This document shows, one piece after another, positions 43,129-52,635 of a stretch of DNA of 64,000 bases; position 1 is the stretch's first letter, and each line of letters begins with the position of its first letter. The DNA is taken from positions 1 through 64,000 of the forward strand of contig NZ_JQLX01000013.1 of assembly GCF_000744435.1 (NCBI RefSeq). Reading direction: 5' to 3'. Both the position numbers and the translations under genes were made by a program. The stretch comes from Hippea jasoniae (GTDB lineage: Bacteria > Campylobacterota_A > Desulfurellia > Desulfurellales > Hippeaceae). The notes beneath the pieces are model-generated. The model was not told where the DNA came from. It did no database searches and saw nothing but the letters and a program-made list of their open reading frames with translations.

Positions 43129-43979
43129 CAGCCTCCTCCAAACAGCGACGCAAAGAAACGCGCAATGGGATTTTCTCTGACTTTTAAATTCTCTTTAAAC
43201 ATTGCATTTATAAACTTTTTCATCGATATTGTAAAGTTAGAGTTGGGATAAAGCTCAGCAATGAGTTTTTGGGATTTTACTGCCTGCAGGAGATTTTTAT
43301 CATACAAAGCCCATCCCATGGGTTTAAACTCTTTTTCTATAAATTTTTTGGAGATTTTGTTTATGTTTGTAATTGTATTTTCTGCTTCCTGCGGATTTTT
43401 TGCCATATTGACAAAAATATATAGGTTTTCTTTTTTATAGTTCTTTGAAAGAATTTTAAGTATGGCATAGCCGTCAGCTATAGCTGTTGGCTCTGGTGTT
43501 GTGATAACAACGATCTCTTCTGCGTTTTTTAAAAAGAATGTTACTTTTTTAGATATACCTGCGCCTGTATCGATTAGTAAAACATCCGTTTCTTTGGCGA
43601 TATCTAACAGCTCATCCTTGATCTTTGAAAAAATAGGTTCTGTGATGTTTGCTATCTCCTCTATACCGCTTCCAGCAGGAATCACCTTGAAGTTATCGTT
43701 GACTTTGATCATGATATCTTTCATCTTTTTGCCGTTTTTTATTACATCTATTAAAGAGTGTTTGCTTTTTAAGCCCATTAAAATATCGATGTTTGCAAGC
43801 CCTAAGTCTGCGTCAAACACAACAACCTTTTTGCCAATACTACTTAAAAGGTATGCCACATTGGCCACAATGTTTGTTTTACCAACACCGCCCTTTCCAC
43901 TGGTAAATGCAATTACACGCGATTTTTTCTTGCTTTTTTCTTTTACCATCTCTCTCAATTTCTCAGCCTGATCAGCCAT
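43128..43979 (-). CDS. flhG: Flagellar number regulator FlhG (MinD-like ATPase)
   Basis: ATPase controlling how many flagella are built, partner of FlhF. The 283-residue protein has the deviant Walker A motif SGKGGVGKTNIVANVAYLLS near 27-46, VVFDADLGLANIDILMGL near 53-70 and DVLLIDTGAGISKKVTFFL near 134-152. A basic N-terminal extension with KEKSKKKSR precedes the ATPase domain, consistent with the region that contacts FlhF. It overlaps flhF by eight bases. Confidence 0.93.
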   Translation of the reverse strand: MADQAEKLREMVKEKSKKKSRVIAFTSGKGGVGKTNIVANVAYLLSSIGKKVVVFDADLGLANIDILMGLKSKHSLIDVIKNGKKMKDIMIKVNDNFKVIPAGSGIEEIANITEPIFSKIKDELLDIAKETDVLLIDTGAGISKKVTFFLKNAEEIVVITTPEPTAIADGYAILKILSKNYKKENLYIFVNMAKNPQEAENTITNINKISKKFIEKEFKPMGWALYDKNLLQAVKSQKLIAELYPNSNFTISMKKFINAMFKENLKVRENPIARFFASLFGGG

Positions 43980-45159
43980 TTTTTACCTCTCCTTTGATAA
44001 TTAAAGAGGAGATTTTGAGTGGTTCTGCCTCGATTATATCCTCAGGCACATCCTGACCGTAAGATACATAGAATATAGATTTTTTTGTTTTTACTGCTAT
44101 GTTTAACATACTGCCTGGTGTTTTTGTTTCGTCTACTTTGGTAAATATAATGTCGTTTATGGGTAGCTTTGAAAACTCTTTAAAACTGTTGAGATTGTCT
44201 TCCTCTTTGATATTTGTTGCCATAACTAAAGAAAAGTGTAGGGCAGGTTGACCTTTGAAGATTTCAAATAGCTCTATCAATCTTTTTATATCGCGCGGGC
44301 TTCTGCCTACTGTGTCAACAAGCACGATGTCTCTGTCTTTTAAATCTGTTAGAGATGATTTAAAATCTTCCTTTGTTATACTAACAACAGCGGGAATATC
44401 CATGATTTTTGCATAATTTAGAAGCTGATCCACTGCGCCGATTCTGTAGGTATCTGTTGTAATTATGCCCACTTTTTTGTCTTTCTTTAATTTGTAGATG
44501 GCAGCAAGTTTTGCCAGTGTTGTCGTTTTTCCAACACCTGTTGGTCCAAGGAGGATTATGGTTTTTTGAGATGGTCTGCTTTGTTTGAAGAATTGGGATA
44601 TAACAAGAGATAGATATTCCTTAACATATTCATCGTCGTTTAAGCGGTTTTTATCAAGATTTCTGTAAACACCCAGAGCAATTTTGTATGCATATTTCTT
44701 TTTTATTCCCAGTGAGCACATATATGCAAAATATCTGTTCATGCCAAGTGGAATTTTTGAAATATCGACTTCTGTGTCCTTTTTTGCCTGTGTAATGGCT
44801 GTTTTTAAGTCGTTAATGTCTCCTTTTATCTGCTGAATGAGTTTTTCAAATGCATCATCCTTTACAGTTAGAAGCATCTGCTCTAACTTTTTGACCCTTT
44901 CTTCAAGCTCTGCTTCTTTGGGTTTCTCTTTTGAAATGGATGAGTATTGCTCTATAGCCTGTTTAAATTTTTGTTCTTTTTTTGGTGGTGTGTTGTCGAT
45001 AGCTGCTGTAACCTCATAGACCTCTTTTTTGAAAAACGAAAAAAATCGACCTTTCTTAACCTTCTTTGATGAGACTATGAATGCATCATCACCCAAATCA
45101 GCCTTTATCTTTTTTAAGGCCTCTTCAAAGGTTGCTGCAGTGTAGGTTTTTAATATCAT
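43972..45159 (-). CDS. flhF: Flagellar SRP-like GTPase FlhF
   Basis: Places the first flagellar components at the pole. The 395-residue protein begins with the family N-terminal domain (ALKKIKADLGDDAFIVSSK). The NG GTPase domain has G1 LGPTGVGKTTTLAKLAA near 211-227, TDTYRIGAVDQLLNYAK near 245-261, VDTVGRSPRD and FTKVDETKTPGSMLN. It overlaps flhA by four bases and flhG by eight, the usual flhA-flhF-flhG order. Confidence 0.95.
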   Translation of the reverse strand: MILKTYTAATFEEALKKIKADLGDDAFIVSSKKVKKGRFFSFFKKEVYEVTAAIDNTPPKKEQKFKQAIEQYSSISKEKPKEAELEERVKKLEQMLLTVKDDAFEKLIQQIKGDINDLKTAITQAKKDTEVDISKIPLGMNRYFAYMCSLGIKKKYAYKIALGVYRNLDKNRLNDDEYVKEYLSLVISQFFKQSRPSQKTIILLGPTGVGKTTTLAKLAAIYKLKKDKKVGIITTDTYRIGAVDQLLNYAKIMDIPAVVSITKEDFKSSLTDLKDRDIVLVDTVGRSPRDIKRLIELFEIFKGQPALHFSLVMATNIKEEDNLNSFKEFSKLPINDIIFTKVDETKTPGSMLNIAVKTKKSIFYVSYGQDVPEDIIEAEPLKISSLIIKGEVKNG

Positions 45160-47210
45160 AACTCGATACTGCCTACGGTTTTAATTTCGACCCCTTCTGC
45201 TATCTCCGCATAGGAGATAACGGGAATTTTTGGAAAAAACCTGCTTATAAACCCTTTAAAGTATCGTCTAATCCGTGGAGATGTCAAGATGATAGGCTCA
45301 ATGCCTTTGCCTGCCACATCGGATATTACCTGCTGGACTTTTTCTATGAGTTTTTCTGAGATATTTGGAGGCAGATCCAGATATGTAATACCGTTTTGCT
45401 CCTTTAGATTGGCGTTAATGACACCTTCAACATTGCTACCCAGCGTTATAACATGGATTACATTGTTTTCATCCTTATACAGATTGGTGATATGTTTTGC
45501 TAAAGCCATTCTAACATATTCAGTTAAAGTGTCTGGGTCTTTTGTGTATGCCGCATAGTCAGAAAGTGCTTCTGCTATTGTTATCATATCTTTTACGGGT
45601 ATGCCATCTTCAAGCAGATTTTTCAAAATTTTATGTATGGCACCAAGCGAGAGTTGCTGATTGAGTTCTTCGACGATTTTTGGATAATCCTCTTTGATAG
45701 CATCAAGCAGTTTACTTGCATCCTGTCTGGTAAAGATATCTGAAATATGGGATCTTATAATTTCTGTAATGTGTGTTATGATTACGGTAACAGGGTCAAC
45801 AACTGTGTATCCTTTAACGATTGCCTCGCTTTTTAGGTTGTTGTCTATCCATATAGCATCAAGTCCAAAAGCTGGTTCTTTTGTTGGAATACCCTCTATA
45901 TCTTTGCCTCCACCGGGTTTCATGGCAAGGAATTTATCGGGATAGACCTGATAGCGTGCTACCTCTATACCTTTTATGAGAAAAACATACTCGTTTCTGT
46001 CTAAGTTTAAATCATCTCTGATTCTTATTGAAGGCACTATAACACCAAGCTGACCTGCAATCTGTTTTCTCATAAGCTTTATGCGTTTTATTAAAGAGCC
46101 ATCTGCTTTTTCATCAACAAAACCTATCAGCCCGTAGCCGATTTTTAGCTCAAGTAAGTCAACCTTTATAGCCTCTTCTATATCCTCCATTGTAATTTCT
46201 TCTTCAGTCTGCTGGGCTTCCTTTTCCTCTTCAAGCTCTTTTTCTTCCTCTTTTTTCTTCTGAGATGAGATTGAGTATGCAATTCCAGCAAGAATGGCTG
46301 CAAGAATTACAAGATGCCATGTAGGCATACCGGGAATTAAAGACATAACTACAAGCACCACTGCGGCAATATACAGGGTTTGATATTGATTTATTAGCTG
46401 ATTAACAATGTTGGTTGATAGGTTTATCTCTTCAGAGCTTCTTGTAATTATGATACCAGCTGCTGTTGATACAGTTAGAGCTGGAAGCTGACTGACAAGC
46501 CCATCTCCAATGGTTAAAACAGTGTATCTGCTTGCTGCAGCAGATAAGCTCATATGGTGTTGTAAAACGCCAATTATTATACCGCCTATAATGTTAATAG
46601 CGGTAATTAAAAGACCTGCAATGGCATCACCTCTAACAAATTTACTTGCACCGTCCATTGCTCCGTAGAAGTCGGCCTGCCTTGAAATCTCTTCCCTGCG
46701 CCTTCTTGCTTCCTTTTCATCTATTATGCCTGCATTTAGGTCTGCATCGATACTCATCTGTTTGCCTGGCATTGCATCCAGAGTGAATCGTGCGGCAACC
46801 TCAGCAACTCTGCCTGCACCTTTTGTAATAACAACAAAGTTGATAATAACAAGAATAATAAAAACTATTAAACCAACAACATAGTTGCCGCCAACAACAA
46901 AATATCCAAAGGTTTCTATCATTTTTCCTGCTGCCTCAGGGGTTTGAGCACCATTTAATAGAATCGCTCTTGTTGTTGCCACATTTAATGATAACCTGAA
47001 CAGTGTTACAGCCAGTAAAACAGAAGGAAAAGTAGAAAACTCAAGCGGTTTTGGCACATATACGCTAACAAAAAAAATCAAAAGCGCAAGTGCAAAGGAT
47101 GTTGATACTAAAAAATCGATAATAAAACCGGGTAACGGTATGACTAAAACAGCAAATATCAAAATGACCGTTATAACTACGCTAAAATCGCTGAGCTTGA
47201 TGCCTCTAAT
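45156..47210 (-). CDS. flhA: Flagellar export apparatus protein FlhA (start probably ATT)
   Basis: Core membrane protein of the flagellar type III export gate. Eight predicted membrane segments come first, with VLLAVTLFRLSLNVATTRAIL and the FHIPEP-like loop ARFTLDAMPGKQMSIDADLN. A soluble cytoplasmic domain (about 330-684) follows, with GYGLIGFVD and AIWIDNNLKSEA. From the TTG at 47162 the first membrane helix is cut short. The frame continues upstream to an ATT at 47210 with GGAGGG four bases before it, giving 684 residues beginning MRGIKLSDFSVVITVILIFA, the expected FlhA start. No ATG, GTG or TTG occurs between the upstream stop and 47162. The ATT start is inferred. Confidence 0.93.
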   Translation of the reverse strand: MRGIKLSDFSVVITVILIFAVLVIPLPGFIIDFLVSTSFALALLIFFVSVYVPKPLEFSTFPSVLLAVTLFRLSLNVATTRAILLNGAQTPEAAGKMIETFGYFVVGGNYVVGLIVFIILVIINFVVITKGAGRVAEVAARFTLDAMPGKQMSIDADLNAGIIDEKEARRRREEISRQADFYGAMDGASKFVRGDAIAGLLITAINIIGGIIIGVLQHHMSLSAAASRYTVLTIGDGLVSQLPALTVSTAAGIIITRSSEEINLSTNIVNQLINQYQTLYIAAVVLVVMSLIPGMPTWHLVILAAILAGIAYSISSQKKKEEEKELEEEKEAQQTEEEITMEDIEEAIKVDLLELKIGYGLIGFVDEKADGSLIKRIKLMRKQIAGQLGVIVPSIRIRDDLNLDRNEYVFLIKGIEVARYQVYPDKFLAMKPGGGKDIEGIPTKEPAFGLDAIWIDNNLKSEAIVKGYTVVDPVTVIITHITEIIRSHISDIFTRQDASKLLDAIKEDYPKIVEELNQQLSLGAIHKILKNLLEDGIPVKDMITIAEALSDYAAYTKDPDTLTEYVRMALAKHITNLYKDENNVIHVITLGSNVEGVINANLKEQNGITYLDLPPNISEKLIEKVQQVISDVAGKGIEPIILTSPRIRRYFKGFISRFFPKIPVISYAEIAEGVEIKTVGSIEL

Positions 47211-47280
47211 GTGGCCCTCCGATACAAAAAAATCGCTTAATTATACCGATAAGTTGGTTTTTTTACAAATGCATTTATTG

Positions 47281-47309
47281 TTGGGTTTTTGTTTGGGTAT
47301 GTGTATAAT
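47281..47309 (+). promoter_or_regulatory. Predicted promoter of the patatin-like gene
   Basis: TTGGGT (47281-47286) and a perfect TATAAT (47304-47309) with a 17-base spacer, 19 bases before the ATG. The -35 element is weak. Confidence 0.5.
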
Positions 47310-47328
47310 TTATCAAAGAGGTGTAAAA

Positions 47329-48171
47329 ATGAAAACGGTATCGTTGGTTTTAAGCGGTGGTGCAGCAAGAGGTTATGCACACATCGGTGTTATAAAGGTG
47401 CTTGAAGATATGGGTTTTAAAATAAATGCAATTTCTGGCTGCTCTATGGGTGCTTTAATAGGTGGTCTTTATGCAACAGGCAAACTTGAGGAGTATGTAG
47501 ACTGGGTTAGTAATCTAAGTAAGTTTGATATGGTAAGGTTGCTTGATTTTACAATCTCTGGTGGCTTGATAAAGGGGGATAAAATCTTTGAACATTTACG
47601 CAGTATTGTAGGTGATGTTAAGATAGAAGAGTTGCCCATTAAGTTTACTGCTGTGGCTGTTGATATAACAAAGAGGAGGGAGTTCTGGTTTCAGGAAGGG
47701 GATCTACTTGAGGCTGTGAGGGCATCTGTTGCTATTCCTTCTGTTTTTACACCGGTTGAAATTGGTGGACATCTGTTTGTAGATGGCGGTGTTTTAAATC
47801 TTCTGCCCATTGCGCCGCTTATGTCTGTGGCAAGTGATTATATTATCGCTGTCAATGTAAATGCTCCAATTGAATGCAGGTTTAGGGCTGAAGATCCGTT
47901 GCATATAGAACATTCCAGCAAACTCAAGCAGTATTTTGTAGATGTATTCTCTAAACAGAAGAAAACAGATAGTATATTTGATATAGCGTCTGTTTCGGTT
48001 GAAATTATGCAAGATGCAATAGTGAATTATAGAGTTGCAGAGTATAAGCCTGATGTTGTAATAAATGTTTCAAAGGAAGCCTGCGATCTGTATGACTTTC
48101 ACAAAATATTAGAGATGATTGATATTGGAAAAAAGGCAGCCAGAGAGGAGCTTTCAAAATTAAGTTTTTAA
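47329..48171 (+). CDS. Patatin-like phospholipase (RssA-type)
   Basis: Serine acyl hydrolase of 280 residues, probably acting on phospholipids or acyl-CoA in the cytoplasm or at the inner membrane. It has the oxyanion-hole LSGGAARGYAHIGVIKVLE near 8-26, the nucleophile motif SGCSMGALIGGLYATG with Ser39, and FVDGGVLNLLPIAPL with the catalytic Asp of the DGG motif. The substrate is unknown. The ATG at 47329 has AGAGGTG upstream; the frame is open further upstream, but the predicted promoter lies between. It ends by overlapping the convergent ClC gene by four bases. Confidence 0.9.
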   Translation: MKTVSLVLSGGAARGYAHIGVIKVLEDMGFKINAISGCSMGALIGGLYATGKLEEYVDWVSNLSKFDMVRLLDFTISGGLIKGDKIFEHLRSIVGDVKIEELPIKFTAVAVDITKRREFWFQEGDLLEAVRASVAIPSVFTPVEIGGHLFVDGGVLNLLPIAPLMSVASDYIIAVNVNAPIECRFRAEDPLHIEHSSKLKQYFVDVFSKQKKTDSIFDIASVSVEIMQDAIVNYRVAEYKPDVVINVSKEACDLYDFHKILEMIDIGKKAAREELSKLSF

Positions 48172-49460
48172 TTTTGATTGAGTTTGAGCTTGCACTCTTT
48201 TTGACTTGAGTATACACCCACACCGTATGATAAAATATAACTTACCACAACGCATGTTGTAAGAGGGATAATTAAATCCGTTTGGCTGATTTCAAGCACT
48301 AAAATAATTGCTGCAAGCGGGGTTTTGGCAGAGGCACTTAAAAAGGCTGCCATGCCACTTAAGGCAAACAGTGTAGGATTTAGATTAAATATTGATGCAA
48401 CGCCGTTTCCTATCAGCGCACCTATGATGAGGCTTGGCAGAATAAGGCCTCCTGATATACCAAAACCAACAGTAAGGCTAACAAGCAGCATTGTAGCTAA
48501 AATCAAAAGAATTGTTTTATTTATCGGGATAAGCTGAATGGAGAGCTTTGTTAAAGCAAGGTAGTTTACACTTGCTGAAATTAGATGAAGATTATGCTCA
48601 TGTGCAAGTGTAACGATTATAGGTAGTGCCAGCAGGACACCAACTAAAGGTCTAATAGTGGTTTTTAGGTAAGCGCTGTTGCATTTGGCAAAATAGTAAA
48701 GTGATATAAAGATGTATGAGGCAACTGCTATAAATATGCCTGTAAGCACAAGGTAGATAAGCGTTGGAATGTGCCAGTTTAGGTTGCCGTTTATCGTTAG
48801 AAGGCTGTGTTTGCCCCTCAGGAATGCAAAAACAGAATAGCTTACAATCGATGCTATAAGCACCTGGGGAAAACCTTCATACTCCATGTCGTTTACATAT
48901 CTTATCTCAAGCACAAAAACTGCAGCACCCAAAGGGGCTTTCAAAAGGGCAGCGGTAAAGGCTCCAGCCCCAATCAAGCCAACGATTCTTTCAAATTTCT
49001 CACTAATTTTAAAAATATTTGCTGTTGAGGATGATAAATAAGAGCCAAGAAAAAACGAAGGACCCTCTCTTCCTGCCACAAAAACTCCGGCCAATGCAAA
49101 CAGGCTTAAAATCGTTTTTTTGATAAAGCTAACAAAAGTTATATCATTTTTATCTCTTGATAAAATATAGTTGATGCCAGGCCCCATCATCCTTTCGTCG
49201 TTTTTTGATAAAATGCCTGTTAAAGTCGCGACGAATAAAGCATAAAGAATAATAATTGCTGTGTGGTTTGAAATAAGTGCGTTTATCTTGATCAATGCAA
49301 GGTCAAACAGGGATGCCACGATGCCTACAATAAGGCCGACTATAACAGAAAAAGGAATCCATTTAAACAGATAGGCATTTATCTCTATCCAGTTTAGATG
49401 AATACTTTTAATCTGCTGAATGCAGTTTTTAACGATATCTTTTGGATTTATTTTCGACAT
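48168..49460 (-). CDS. ClC-family chloride channel or H+/Cl- antiporter
   Basis: Polytopic membrane protein of 430 residues with the ClC halide motifs: MGPGINYILSRD (GSGIP equivalent), FVAGREGPSFFLGSYLSS with the gating Glu, KAPLGAAVFVLEI with a Glu where antiporters keep their internal proton Glu, and GFGISGGLILPSLIIGALIG. The retained glutamates suggest an antiporter rather than a passive channel, but this is an inference. There is no CBS domain. It is last in a four-gene run; its ATG lies 32 bases inside the AI-2E gene. Confidence 0.92.
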   Translation of the reverse strand: MSKINPKDIVKNCIQQIKSIHLNWIEINAYLFKWIPFSVIVGLIVGIVASLFDLALIKINALISNHTAIIILYALFVATLTGILSKNDERMMGPGINYILSRDKNDITFVSFIKKTILSLFALAGVFVAGREGPSFFLGSYLSSSTANIFKISEKFERIVGLIGAGAFTAALLKAPLGAAVFVLEIRYVNDMEYEGFPQVLIASIVSYSVFAFLRGKHSLLTINGNLNWHIPTLIYLVLTGIFIAVASYIFISLYYFAKCNSAYLKTTIRPLVGVLLALPIIVTLAHEHNLHLISASVNYLALTKLSIQLIPINKTILLILATMLLVSLTVGFGISGGLILPSLIIGALIGNGVASIFNLNPTLFALSGMAAFLSASAKTPLAAIILVLEISQTDLIIPLTTCVVVSYILSYGVGVYSSQKECKLKLNQN

Positions 49461-50445
49461 AGGTTTTTACTAATACATCAGCGACAGATATAATCACAGG
49501 ACCAACGATAATGCCTATTGGGCCAAAAACGATAATCGAACCCAGTATGCCAAAAAAGAGGATCATAGGATGGATGTTGATTTTTGAGCTTATTATGATG
49601 GGTCTTATGTAGTTATCCACCATGCCTATGGCAACAACACCCCAGATGCTTAAAAAGATGCCCTTCAAAATATGGCCGTCTATAAACAGATAAACAGCAG
49701 CAGGCACCCAGATTATTGCCGTGCCAACAAGGGGGACAAATGAAAATAAAGCTATCAAGAACATCCACATAAAAAATGCATTGAGTCCAACGATTAAAAA
49801 TCCCACTGCCCCTACAATGCCCTGAATAAATGCCGTTAAAACACCACCAAGCACAGTAGCATTAATGCTATCCCTTATTGATTTAAGAATTCTGTAGAAG
49901 CTTTCTTTGTCGTCTATCATGCTTGAGATGTAGTTTAAAAACTTCTCATTGTCCCTGATTAAATAAAACGCAATAATGAATGAAAAGATAAAGTTTGCAA
50001 CGATGTTGTAGGTTTGAGAAAAGATAATACCAACATTTTTTGTTATTAAAACGCCAGTATTTTGCAAAACGCTAAATAGAGCCTGATCGAGTTTGTCTAA
50101 ATACGGCGTTAAGATTTTTAGCTTTGAGATTGAATGGATTTTGGCAACGATAGTTGAGAAGGCTAACTTAATCTGCCCAATATTTTCCAGGAACTTTTCT
50201 GTTTCATTGACCATAATATAAACAGCCAATGTTATGGGCATTGCAATAATAACAAGAACAACAAAAATGATTACGATGGATGAGATGTTTTTGTTTTTAA
50301 AAATTTTTTGAGCTTTTTCAAATAGGGGATAGAAAACTATTGCAATGGTGATACCCCAGACGATGGATTTCCAAAACGGCAACATTATGGCAAAAAATGC
50401 TATAGTGGCAAGAAACAGAAAAAATGCAATAATACTTGACCTCAT
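49429..50445 (-). CDS. AI-2E family transporter (YdiK/PerM-type)
   Basis: Membrane protein of 338 residues with about eight predicted membrane segments. Typical family elements are the paired N-terminal helices (FLFLATIAFFAIMLPFW, then IVWGITIAIVFYPL), the long central amphipathic region around 85-145, and the C-terminal helices with FSFVPLVGTAIIWVPAAVYL and RPIIISSKINIHPMILFFGI. Substrates differ between members (some export the autoinducer AI-2, others are Na+/H+ antiporters), so none is assigned. It overlaps the deacetylase gene by four bases. Confidence 0.92.
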   Translation of the reverse strand: MRSSIIAFFLFLATIAFFAIMLPFWKSIVWGITIAIVFYPLFEKAQKIFKNKNISSIVIIFVVLVIIAMPITLAVYIMVNETEKFLENIGQIKLAFSTIVAKIHSISKLKILTPYLDKLDQALFSVLQNTGVLITKNVGIIFSQTYNIVANFIFSFIIAFYLIRDNEKFLNYISSMIDDKESFYRILKSIRDSINATVLGGVLTAFIQGIVGAVGFLIVGLNAFFMWMFLIALFSFVPLVGTAIIWVPAAVYLFIDGHILKGIFLSIWGVVAIGMVDNYIRPIIISSKINIHPMILFFGILGSIIVFGPIGIIVGPVIISVADVLVKTYVENKSKRYR

Positions 50446-51488
50446 ATCTTATGATACACCTTTGAGTAGAGTTTTGCCACAAATGGTTTGGAGTATATGT
50501 TAAGCCGTTTTTTTAGCCATGATGCAGGTGCTCTAACCTCAACCCTTGGCAGAAGGAAAGGGTATGAGTTCTTATCAACCAAACCCACATTGAGCGTAAC
50601 AGCTGCCTTGTATCCGCTTTCTATAACTTCATATACGCTTTCAACATCATAATCCCCCCACGGATAGCAAAATAAATCAATTTTTGTGTTTAGTTTATCC
50701 TCAAGGATTATTTTTGAGTTAAGAATCTCCTGCTTTAGTCGTTTCTGTCTATCACTTTTTTCTTCTTTAAATACTTTCAAGGGGTGTTTTTTGACAAAGC
50801 GCTTGAATTGTTTTTTTAAAATCTTCATTGCGTTGGGCTTTTTGAAAAATAAAACGCCGCCGTTGTTTTTTACAAATTCCGCAAGATAATTATTGACTTC
50901 TGTTGAGATTGTTATGCAATCTGCAGCGCAGTTCCATTTTTTTGAATAAATCGGAACACCCAATCGTCTATCGTTTGTCAGTTCTAAAAACCATTCAATG
51001 GAGTTGTCTTTGTTGAATTTAATAACTTCCGGGGCATCAAAACAGGCTTTGTGGTTTAGGGAGTGGCTGCCTACTTCGAAAATGCCGCTTTCAATCATTT
51101 CCTTTAATTCTTCCCAGCTAACAAAAGGGGATTTTTTTATAAGTTCATTGACACTTTCTGAAATACTTAAACTTTTAAGCTCAAAAGCTGTAGCCCGTTT
51201 AATGCCCTCAGAAATCTTTGAAACAACAGGAAATATAGTGGCATAAAAGCCGTGTTTTTTTAAGATAGGGTAAGCATAAATATAATTATCCGCATAGCCA
51301 TCATCAAATGTTATATGAACGGTTTTTCTGGGAGGTTCCTTTTTGTTTTCAAGATAGTTGATCAGCTCAGAAAATTTTATCGGTTTAAAGCCCGCAGTTT
51401 TAAGTGTTATAAGGTTTTCTTCAAAAATTTCAGGTGTGATTCTTTCGTTATAGTTTATGTGGTGATAACAAAGAATCAAGGTTGCCAT
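50442..51488 (-). CDS. Polysaccharide deacetylase-family protein
   Basis: NodB-homology enzyme of 348 residues, expected to remove acyl groups from a cell-surface polysaccharide. It begins with LILCYHHINYNERITPEIFE and has the catalytic HITFDDGYADNYIYAYPIL near 59-77, and VGSHSLNHKACFDAPE with the metal-binding His residues near 138-144. LFCYPWGDYD near 276-285 matches motif 3. No signal peptide is seen, so it may act on intermediates in the cytoplasm. It is separated by three bases from the AIM24 gene and overlaps the transporter by four. Confidence 0.9.
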   Translation of the reverse strand: MATLILCYHHINYNERITPEIFEENLITLKTAGFKPIKFSELINYLENKKEPPRKTVHITFDDGYADNYIYAYPILKKHGFYATIFPVVSKISEGIKRATAFELKSLSISESVNELIKKSPFVSWEELKEMIESGIFEVGSHSLNHKACFDAPEVIKFNKDNSIEWFLELTNDRRLGVPIYSKKWNCAADCITISTEVNNYLAEFVKNNGGVLFFKKPNAMKILKKQFKRFVKKHPLKVFKEEKSDRQKRLKQEILNSKIILEDKLNTKIDLFCYPWGDYDVESVYEVIESGYKAAVTLNVGLVDKNSYPFLLPRVEVRAPASWLKKRLNIYSKPFVAKLYSKVYHKI

Positions 51489-51491
51489 ATA

Positions 51492-52280
51492 TTAATCATC
51501 ACCATCCAAGAATCTTCCTATACTGCCAAGTATTGAACCTTCACCCTTGGAGCTTCCACCTATTTTTGGAGCGTTTTCTATAATTCTATCTGCAAGGCGT
51601 GAGAATGGTAGACTCTGCAGATACACCGTGCCTGTGCCAGATAGGGTGGCTAAAAACATACCCTCCCCGCCAAAGAACATCGATTTTAAGCCGCCAACAA
51701 GCTCGATAGAGTAGTCTATAGACTCATCAAAAGCCACAATACAGCCCGTATCCACCCTTAAAATTTCATTGTGCAACTCTTTTTTGATTACTGTTCCACC
51801 TGCATGGATAAACACCATACCATCGCCTTTCAGCCTTTCAAGTATAAATCCTTCACCGCCAAAAAGGCCTGTGCCAAAGCGTTTTGTAAATGCGATATCG
51901 ATTTTTGTTCCATAGGCTGCACACAAAAAAGCATCTTTCTGGCATAAAAGATCGCCCTGCAATGACCCTAAATCCACAGGTATGATTTTGCCGGGATAGG
52001 GTGCAGAAAATGCCACATGTTTTTTACCCGAGGATACATTGGTAAAGTGAGTTATAAACAAAGACTCCTGAGCTAAAGCCCTTTTGCCAGCCTGAAATAG
52101 TTTGCCCAGCAATCCGCCTTCCTCTCTGCCGTCGCCCAATTTAGCTTCAAATTTTATGCCATCCTCCATGTAGTTCATTGCACCTGCTTCTGCAATAACC
52201 GTTTCGTTTGGGTCTAACTCTACCTCAACAATTTGCATATCATCGCCAATAATCTTGTAGTCTATCTCGTGACTTTGCAT
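51492..52280 (-). CDS. AIM24 / TIGR00266-family protein
   Basis: 262-residue beta-rich protein of a widespread family with no settled biochemical role. It has the family pattern [21 protein letters not shown] near 18-38, [20 protein letters not shown] and [39 protein letters not shown] and [13 protein letters not shown] lie near the end. It is first in a run of four with the deacetylase, transporter and ClC genes. The ATG has GAGGTG upstream. Confidence 0.9.
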   Translation of the reverse strand: MQSHEIDYKIIGDDMQIVEVELDPNETVIAEAGAMNYMEDGIKFEAKLGDGREEGGLLGKLFQAGKRALAQESLFITHFTNVSSGKKHVAFSAPYPGKIIPVDLGSLQGDLLCQKDAFLCAAYGTKIDIAFTKRFGTGLFGGEGFILERLKGDGMVFIHAGGTVIKKELHNEILRVDTGCIVAFDESIDYSIELVGGLKSMFFGGEGMFLATLSGTGTVYLQSLPFSRLADRIIENAPKIGGSSKGEGSILGSIGRFLDGDD

Positions 52281-52314
52281 ACTTCACCTCCTTTTTTAAA
52301 AAGATTATTATTTT

Positions 52315-52343
52315 TTGACAAGAGGGTCAACTTTTATTAGGCT
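52315..52343 (+). promoter_or_regulatory. Predicted promoter of tatB-tatC-pilD-lptG
   Basis: TTGACA (52315-52320) and TAGGCT (52338-52343) with a 17-base spacer, 22 bases before the tatB start. The -10 element is poor but the -35 is perfect. Confidence 0.5.
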
Positions 52344-52365
52344 TAATGCGAAAGGAGAAGGCGGT

Positions 52366-52635
52366 ATGTTTTCGATTGGCACACCCGAAATGATTGTTAT
52401 AGCGGTTATTGCTATCTTTATTGTGGGGCCAAAAAGGTTGCCTGAGATTTTAAGGGGTGTTGCGTATATCTATAAAAACATAAAAAAAGCTATTGATGAA
52501 TTGCAAAGAGAGCTCAATGAAGATTTAGAGACAATTGATGAGATTAACCCAAAAAAACAGATAGAGAAAAAATGGGAAGAATTTTTAAAGGATGAGGATG
52601 AAAAGAAAGAGGAAGATCAAAAAAGACCCCAATGA
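52366..52635 (+). CDS. tatB: Twin-arginine translocase subunit TatB
   Basis: Membrane subunit of the Tat folded-protein export system, 89 residues. FSIGTPEMIVIAVIAIFIVG forms the single membrane helix, followed by PKRLPEILRG and an amphipathic helix and a charged C-terminal tail. The sequence with GPKRLPE fits TatB/TatA-like proteins; call as TatB because it precedes tatC and has a long acidic tail. The ATG at 52366 has AGGAGAAGG upstream. tatC overlaps its 3' end. Confidence 0.9.
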   Translation: MFSIGTPEMIVIAVIAIFIVGPKRLPEILRGVAYIYKNIKKAIDELQRELNEDLETIDEINPKKQIEKKWEEFLKDEDEKKEEDQKRPQ

